A stretch of DNA of 54,954 nucleotides, taken from contig CAICTM010000645.1 in NCBI GenBank assembly GCA_903772945.1, positions 1 to 54,954 of the forward strand, written 5' to 3'. Below are positions 48,699 through 54,954 of this stretch, piece by piece. The notes beneath the pieces are model-generated. The model was not told the DNA's origin and ran no database searches. It was given only the letters and a program-made list of their open reading frames with translations. The DNA is from Seminavis robusta. Taxonomy: Eukaryota; Bacillariophyta; Bacillariophyceae; Naviculales; Naviculaceae. Position 1 is the stretch's first letter. Every line of letters starts with the position of its first letter. Position numbers and translations under genes: made by a program.

Positions 48699-51663
48699 AT
48701 GAGTAAGACCAGAGGCAACGGCTCTGGCAGGAGTGGGTCGACCAAGAAGAAGAACAACAATAACAACAGCAACACGAGGCGGACGACGACAGTGGAGTAC
48801 AAGTATGCACCTAACTCGTCCGGAAGGCAACAGTATGCGTCCTCCAAGCTGATCAGAGAGAAACTGAAACACGAGTGTGCGGAATACGAATACCCGCAAG
48901 ACATTCAGTACGAGATTACAGAGTTGAAGACGATTCAACTTGATGAGCCAGAGTTGAAGTACTCCGAGGAGAAGGATGCAGAAAAGAAGGAACTCCAGAA
49001 CAATGCATTCGCAAAGAACTACGACTCCGAGATGAAAGAATGGAGGGGTAGAGTGCGCAAGATTGGTTTCAACCGAACCAGAATGGTGACACTCATTCAG
49101 ACGAAGTACTGCACACTAGGAATGGTTGACAAACTCAAGTCGGAAGAAGATTTCGAGTCGAAGTTGGACAAGGATCCCGTCGCGTTGCTCCTACGATTAG
49201 AGAAGCTGAGCCACGATCCGACTGGTGCAACCTATGCATTCGCTACTTTGACAAAAGCGATATTCAATCTGGTGGCGATCAAACAGGAAGAACACGAATC
49301 AGCCGATACTTTTGGTTACCGCGTTCAAGATACCTTCAACACATTGGCGAAATACCTTGGGCCGCATTGGCTCAACCAGTTCATGGATTCGCTCCCTGGA
49401 TTCGACCATTAGAAAAACTGGACCAGCGATCAGAAACAGCATGGCGCCAGCAAGGTCCGGCAATCTTGCAGGCCTACATTATGGTGAACAACGCTTTCCA
49501 TCCGAAGTACAAGGATTTGAAGACCAATCTCCGTGAGCGTTATACGCGTGGCCAGGACGAATACCCACGGACGGGATTTGGCAAAGGCAGTGAATATTGT
49601 CCACACCGCAAAGTATGCTTCCGACTACAAGGCCAACCGGCAGAGTGGCGGGGGTAGGAGTGGTGGAACACCGCCGAAGAACAACACTTCCAATCAGGGT
49701 GGTTCCTCTGGAGGGAGTAGTTTGCGCAGCAAGCACCGAAGAAACCAGTGTTTTGTTATTGCTGCGGGGCCCCAGATCATAAGGTGCCGGATTGCCCGAA
49801 AAAGAACCAGATTGCGCGGGATGATTGGGCTTCGAACAAGTTCAACAGCTCGGCAGCTATATTTCCGTATGGGAACTCCTACGATTCGTACTCTACGAGA
49901 AGCCATCAAGCATAATGTGATTCGGAATTGTCCTGTTACTGAGAAGGATGTTCGGAATATGGTACTCGTGTATGGAGAAGACGTGGGTGCGCTGAAGGGA
50001 AGGGTTACGCGACAGCGTCCTGCCCCAGTGAAAGTTGATTGGGCAGAGATTCCCCGATCACTAGTGGCCATGCATAAGGAATTGGAATACTGCATGGATT
50101 TGATGTTCGTGAACAAGGAAGTGTTCCTAACCGGAATTGACCTGTCTGTACGATACAGGCACTGCATTCACATCGAGAACCGAAGCAAGAAGTCTGTGCT
50201 TGCGGGTTTCAATGAGATTTTGCGCAGCTATAATGCGGCAGGATTTCGTATCTCGGTGGTTTCCTGCGATGGGGAGTTTGAGAAGATTCTCGATCCTGTC
50301 AAAGGTAAAATGCAAATCACGACGAACTACGCGTCTGCGGATGAACATGTGCATGCCGCGGAGCGAAACAACAGAATAATCAAGGAGCGAGTGCGCATTT
50401 GCTACGCACGCTTGCCTTTTGAGAGAATGCCTCGTGTGATGCTTCGGAACATGGTTACGGAAGGTGCTCATTCGGTGACAATCGTCCCGACCAAGCTTGG
50501 TATTTCAGACCAATTGAGCCCCTACACCATCATTACAGGCAGACATATTGATTATGACAAAGAACTCCAGTTTGGGTTTGGTTCTTATGTGAATGTGAAT
50601 CAAGACGGAGACAATACGATGAATCCCCGAACGATTGATGCCATCTATCTCCGCCCTGCTCGGAATTTTCAGGGTGGGCACGTTGTTATGGACTTGCGCT
50701 CAGGACGCGAGATTTCCAGACCACGGGCGTGGCTAGTGCCGATGACTCAGCGCGTAATTGATCGCGTGCACGAAATGGCAGATCAACAGAAGATCGGGAG
50801 CTTAAGTATCAAGCATCGAAGTGACTCTAAGTTCAACGCGAGCCGTTGGCTCGCAGGAGTGGACGGGGAAAACGACGATGACGACGAAGACTGGAACGAA
50901 TCTGATAATGACTCGGATTCTGACAGTGAATCAAGCTACGAAAGCGATGAAGATGAAGACGAATGAATGGGAAGAATTGGATCAAAATGAGCTAGCGGAT
51001 CTACTTGCTAGTGGATCGCGTCCAGTCCCAGTCGTTGACAACCAAGATCAACCACCAGCACTATTGCCTCGAGCGAACCAAGCATATGACGATGACTCGG
51101 ATAGCAGTGATGACGAGGAGAGTGACGATGGTGAAGAAGCAAAGCAAGATGATTCTGACGATGATTCTGACGATGATTCTGACGATGATTCTGACGATGA
51201 TTCGAGCGATGATGGCATTCCCGAAGGAATCAGAGAAGCCGTCAGAGAACAAACTCAGAGAATTGATGATGATACCATGGAGGAGATTCGGGCATCAGGA
51301 CGACCAAAGCGTAAGACTAGGGCTCCTGACAGACTGAACCTCCAGCAGCAACACGTGAAACCCACGAAGACTATGTTTGGCTATCACCTCACAATGGCGG
51401 ATATCAAGAAAGGATTGTCGCCAGAAGAGAGAGATGCTATCATAGAAGACTGCCACAACATCACGGAACAACAATGCCCTCGGAAAGGAAGTGTTCGTGA
51501 GTATGGTGAGATTGAAGGAATGGTTATGGCACAGTACATCAATGAGTTGAACGACCGCTTTCAACAAGGGAAGTATGGTCACAGTTACGGACAGCAATAT
51601 TTGCTGGACAAAGGATTGAAATGCAATACACGGCTCTTAGCCTTATTCGCGACTCGATCCTAG
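48699..51663 (+). pseudogene. Ty1/copia-like Gag-integrase remnant, frameshifted, lacking protease and reverse transcriptase
   Basis: Gag begins at ATG 48699 (Asn/Lys-rich N-terminus, then EWRGRVRKIGFNRTRM ... LEKLSHDPTGATYAF) and stops at 49412, but the neighbouring frame continues Gag (AWRQQGPAILQAYIMVNNAF). A further shift leads to a CCHC zinc knuckle, CYCCGAPDHKVPDC. Protease is absent: the next recognisable part is the integrase region (NCPVTEKDV, DVGALKGRVTRQRPAPV, CMDLMFVN with Asp at 50097, SCDGEFE with Asp at 50268, and HVHAAERNNRIIKERVR with Glu at 50361). It ends in an acidic tail; a one-base shift at ~50950 opens a second acidic frame to 51663 with RPKRKTRAPDRLNLQ and GYHLTMADIKKGL, the usual linker before the RT. 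The RT itself is missing; the LTR follows at once. Confidence 0.8.
51148..51195 (+). repeat. 12-bp perfect tandem repeat, four units (GATGATTCTGAC)
   Basis: Four exact copies encoding Asp-Asp-Ser-Asp inside the acidic linker of the retroelement remnant. Confidence 0.9.
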
Positions 51664-52045
51664 ATAGGGTTTGAGTTCGACTCATGACTGAGTCTCTCGT
51701 GATATGTTCATTTGAGACAGGGTTCTCAATGACCGCTCTAGTCAACTAGGTTGATATGAAAATCGCTCTAGAAATTAGCCAGCGTGGAGTACTTCCACGC
51801 TTCTATGATCATGCTAGACAAATTTCCACGAGTTCCGTTTTTAGGATCGTGGAGATACGTAGGTTACTACAGCATACACTACTCTATCACACTTTATAGT
51901 TCCCGCGGGAAAGACCAGATCTACGATAACCTTTGATGATGATCTCTCTCGGTATGATTAGTTTTTCATACTTCAAAATCTCTCATAAATTTCAATGTCC
52001 CTCAAACTCAAACACTCGAAATGATCTTTACCACTAGCTTTTAGC
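51661..52045 (+). mobile_element. Probable long terminal repeat
   Basis: It starts at the stop of the Gag-integrase remnant and ends near ...CACTAGCTTTTAGCGTA. Two diverged partial copies at the other end of the window (1-330 on the minus strand, 1060-1130 on the plus strand) cover its two parts and define it as a repeat unit. Exact ends and target-site duplication could not be fixed. It may be the 3' LTR of the copia-like remnant or the 5' LTR of the decayed gypsy element behind it. Confidence 0.6.
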
Positions 52046-52047
52046 GT

Positions 52048-52332
52048 ATGTGCATTTTGTTAACAACAACAATAGCTTTCAGCTACCCTCAACCTATTCC
52101 TTCACATGAAGATGCTCAAGGAAAGCATGCGTTCCGCAACTTCGAGAAACAGTTTCGTGACAAACCATTCTTTCCTCTCGTCGACAATGACGTAAGAAAA
52201 CGAGATCGACGATACTCCTGCAACCACTTGCCAACTTCACACCATGTGCCAAAGCGCAAATCAGAAGACTTTGATAGCGAGGACAACTCATCTATCGATT
52301 TCAATCACTTGGATGGAGAAATCTCTATCTGA
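52048..52332 (+). CDS. Short ORF behind the LTR
   Basis: 94 codons beginning MCILLTTTIAFSYPQPIPSH, with a hydrophobic start and charged remainder (RDKPFFPLVDNDVRKRDRR). No domain recognised. It may be the start of a decayed retroelement polyprotein. Confidence 0.25.
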   Translation: MCILLTTTIAFSYPQPIPSHEDAQGKHAFRNFEKQFRDKPFFPLVDNDVRKRDRRYSCNHLPTSHHVPKRKSEDFDSEDNSSIDFNHLDGEISI

Positions 52333-53219
52333 GGATATAGGCCAAGGATGATGACTCAACGGTATGACGCATGTATCTGTGGGTCCTATCGAGTACTCAA
52401 AGTGATAAGATGATCTATCGTCGACTATAGTAGAGACATTATGCGAAATTGGTGAACACGTCGGAGATTAGATGGATTGCCGTGAAGCTGTAGACGAGGA
52501 GAGTAGAACCGGAATGCGCACTCGATAAGATCTTTTCCAGGTCGAGATTAGACTCTACGCAGACTAATCGCGTACATTGGAGCCACTCCTCCGATACTGA
52601 CACACAGATAGAGCAAAGAATAGCAGTGATTGAGACCATCATACATCACTAAATCGAGTCTATAGTATAGATAAGCAAGCTTAGAAAAGGAAGGGTGGAA
52701 ACTCAAACTCGATTTAGCTAGGGTGATCTACGTGCAGAGTACAAGAGAGCATGGAACATTTGATTTGCTAAACTATGCTAAGAAATTACGCATGAAGGAT
52801 CTGGGGCGTCCAAACCATGTGGACTACCCCTGCAGGGAGAATTAAACACTAGCACGAAGTGCATAGGTGCATTCATGATTCCTGAATTCCACGATATAGA
52901 ATTATCGTGAATAGAGTGGATTTACACGTCAACAAGAGCTTGGGGGCCCGGGTTAAATGGAAACAATTGAAAAATTCCCATAGGTTGGAGACATTCTCTC
53001 TGACTTAGGATTCAATTTCGATTTCACTACATGTCAGTGGAAGTGGGACGGTATATCTTATTCCTATGAAAGACAGCGACACCCATGAAGAAGAGAACTT
53101 CTTCGTTCCTGATCCTACTGCCGTCGATGACAGTGCAGATAGTCCTAAAGAAGATTCTTTGATGCGAATAAACGAACAAGTGACTTAAAAAGGCCAGGTT
53201 TGCCCAAATCAAAATCAGG
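52333..53219. other. Decayed element interior, no supported gene
   Basis: Short frames only. Position between an LTR and a gypsy RT fragment suggests ruined Gag/protease sequence, but no motif survives. Confidence 0.35.
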
Positions 53220-53875
53220 TTGAATAGGAGGAGAAGGAACAAGCTTCTATTCCTTACTAGAAGTATTCTGACCTATTCGATGGCATCTAGGAAAGTGGCA
53301 AATGGAACGACTACGAAGGTGAATGCTCCCTCGATGCTAAACCCTATCATGCCAAGGCTTACCCTATTCCACGAGTCCAACAACATTCTTAAGATGGAGG
53401 TTATACGTCTCTGCGAGGCAGGAGTACTCAAGAAGGTGGAAACCGTTCCGCATGGGCGGCACCAACTTTTATACATTCCAAAAAGATGGATACTGTAGAT
53501 TAGATCTCTGATTTCCGGGAACTAAAAAAAGGAATAAGCGGAACATTATCGCAGTGGCTTCGCAAAAGATAAGGGAATGCATCTTGAACTAGACGGATTC
53601 AAGACGACTAGCTCTAGACTCTGAACATGGGATACTATAACACGAGCTGTCACCTAACTGAACAACTCTGTACTATCGTACCTCCCGTGGGGAAAGTACG
53701 AATACCCAGAGTTGCCAATGTGCTATGTAATAGTCCGACATCTTCAACAGAAGATGGGAATACTAATGCACGACCTAGAAAACGTCCGTTCATACATTGA
53801 CATCAACTACATACTAACTAACGGTGATCTAGCAGATAACGTTAAAAAGTTGGATGAAGTTCTCTCAGTATCGTA
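53220..53875 (+). pseudogene. Decayed Ty3/gypsy reverse transcriptase
   Basis: Across three frames the classic gypsy RT order can still be read: LKMEVIRLCEAGVLKKVE (usual KxEVxxLxxxGVLxxVxxSPWASP), LLYIPKRWIL (IPKKDGTVR), a DFREL-like stretch, LNMGYYNT (DLxxGYYxI), then LPWGKYEYPELPMCYVI (LPWGKYxYxRLPMGLxxSP), a QQKM segment, LENVRSYIDINYILTNGDLA in place of the YIDDLLVLT catalytic box, and LKKLDEVL-like VKKLDEVLSVS. Stops and frameshifts are many and the catalytic IDD is lost, so the copy is dead. Confidence 0.8.
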
Positions 53876-54954
53876 GAAACAATGACCCAACGAACGGTCT
53901 TCATTTCGACAACGGCACAACCCGGGATTTTATGCAAGCTGATCTTTACGACTATTCTGAATGCGAGGCACATGAGCTTGATTTTGATCCTACCCACGAT
54001 CCGTCGAACGGTTATCCAATACATCCCCTACCACCATCATGGCTCAAGACGGGCCAAAAGGTCGGGTATCTTCGTAATGGTCAGCGTCTCCTCGGTACCC
54101 TTGAACTGACCGCCAAATCCCACTGTGCTTCGCGCAACACGACCGAACTGGCCGTCGTGTTACCGAACTGGAGATTCCCAATCTACTTTCAGACTGGCGA
54201 ACCTTTCTTTCCGATGAAACCCTCCAACTAGGCCATCAGATTACCAACAGTCCTCTGCTACGCAACGAACCGTCTTCGGATAGCCCTATGACGGGAGATC
54301 TCGGAAACACAACTGGAACCCGATCTGGACGACGCTTTCGCGGACACGCCAGGCATGTCTCCGCTAAAGGACTGTCGAAACCATATCCCACATTTCTATG
54401 GCAAGCGCTACGCGATAAAAAAACACCCCGACTACGCCACGTGGCTGGCATCTTACGACGAGGAGCGCAATGGACTTATCTCTCTGGATACCTACGAGGA
54501 AATCAACGCCGCAGAGTACCAACGACTGGTTCAGCGATACAACATTACAGCCATCCCCACCATGTGCATACACACGGTGAAAACGGATTCGGAGGGCAAA
54601 CCTCTCCGCGCCAAGTCTCGCACAGTTGTGATGGGGAATGTCGAAGAACGATACTGGAGCAAGAACGATCTTTTCGCCCCCGTCATCATGAAACACAGTA
54701 TTCGCGCTATCGTATCACTTGCAATCTCTAAGGGACGCCGGGTCAAGCAGTGCGACGCCAAGAACGCCTTCTGTCACCCCACACTACCAGAGGACGAGAT
54801 CTGTGTGTGCATCCCACCAAAAGGCTGCCCGTATTCCAAGCCAGGCACCTTCTGGCGATTGAAGAAAACTCTCTACGGCCTACGCAGAAGTCCTCGCCAC
54901 TGGTATCAAACGTTCCGTAAAGTGCTTACCGTTTGGGACTTTGAATTGCAAGCA
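53876..54954 (+). pseudogene. Ty1/copia polyprotein fragment: integrase tail and reverse transcriptase, running off the window
   Basis: 53876-54231 reads QYRRNNDPTNGLHFDNGTTR ... FPMKPSN-stop, resembling the linker behind a copia integrase. After frame changes near 54235-54340, an open frame from 54292 to the window end reads HIPHFYGKRYAIKKHPDYAT, then the RT start KSRTVVMGNVEERYWSKNDL, FAPVIMKHSIRAIVSLAISK, the first catalytic Asp in QCDAKNAFCHP, PPKGCPYSKPGTFWRLKKTL, YGLRRSPRHWY and on. This layout is that of diatom CoDi-type copia elements. The second catalytic box (YxDD) would lie beyond 54954. Confidence 0.8.

Noticed and set aside
1..54954. CRISPR array, bacterial operon or prophage
   Set aside because: Spliced genes, plastid presequence and eukaryotic retroelements show a nuclear eukaryotic genome; no spaced identical repeats of CRISPR type were found.
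1..54954. tRNA or rRNA genes
   Set aside because: No cloverleaf with A and B boxes or rRNA core sequence was recognised by eye; a dedicated scan could still find one.

Overview
The window reads as nuclear DNA of a photosynthetic heterokont, most likely a pennate diatom. The reasons are: spliced genes with short GT-AG introns (about 63-141 nt); an N-terminus of the signal-peptide plus ASAF type used to enter the diatom complex plastid (sulfate-reduction gene at 32.1 kb); diatom-style Ty1/copia and Ty3/gypsy debris; an APR-B type adenylylsulfate reductase; and cysteine-rich, LRR and DUF285-type proteins common in diatoms. Species is inference; no rRNA or tRNA gene was recognised.

Layout. 0-2.4 kb: an LTR-retroelement end on the minus strand, a second LTR-end scrap on the plus strand and one unrecognised ORF. 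2.4-4.5 kb: an ABC1/UbiB-family atypical kinase. 5.2-7.0 kb: a small secreted-protein ORF, a ~0.5 kb element with long terminal inverted repeats (MITE-like), and a 10-bp repeat tract. 7.3-13.4 kb: a DNA-transaction neighbourhood with a possible PD-(D/E)XK protein, a RusA-type Holliday-junction resolvase and a Crypton-type tyrosine recombinase with a GCR1_C-like DNA-binding end. 15-20.5 kb: a one-pass membrane protein, an LRR protein, a degenerate AT-rich repeat array and NSE3/MAGE of the SMC5/6 complex. 20.96-28.25 kb: a very large ether-lipid locus carrying, in order, a PLP aminotransferase-like domain, a fatty acyl-CoA reductase, a DHAP/glycerol-phosphate acyltransferase and an alkyl-DHAP synthase. 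28.6-45.6 kb: ordinary cellular genes: a multi-pass membrane protein, a twin-CX9C protein, plastid APR-B, a thioredoxin-DUF4395 fusion, a truncated DUF285 protein, a three-repeat cysteine-rich secreted protein, a PHD-PWWP chromatin reader and a globin. 48.4-54.95 kb: retrotransposon graveyard: a TGACGTCA-rich regulatory block, a frameshifted Gag-integrase remnant, an LTR, a decayed gypsy RT and a copia integrase tail plus RT running off the end.

How it works together. The strongest functional unit is the ether-lipid locus: acyltransferase (acyl-DHAP), acyl-CoA reductase (fatty alcohol) and alkyl-DHAP synthase (ester-to-ether exchange) are the three steps needed to make alkyl-DHAP, and here they lie head-to-tail on one strand with splice signals suggesting a single transcript. 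Other cellular genes look independent. Exon boundaries were placed by eye from splice consensus and reading frame; none is backed by transcripts.
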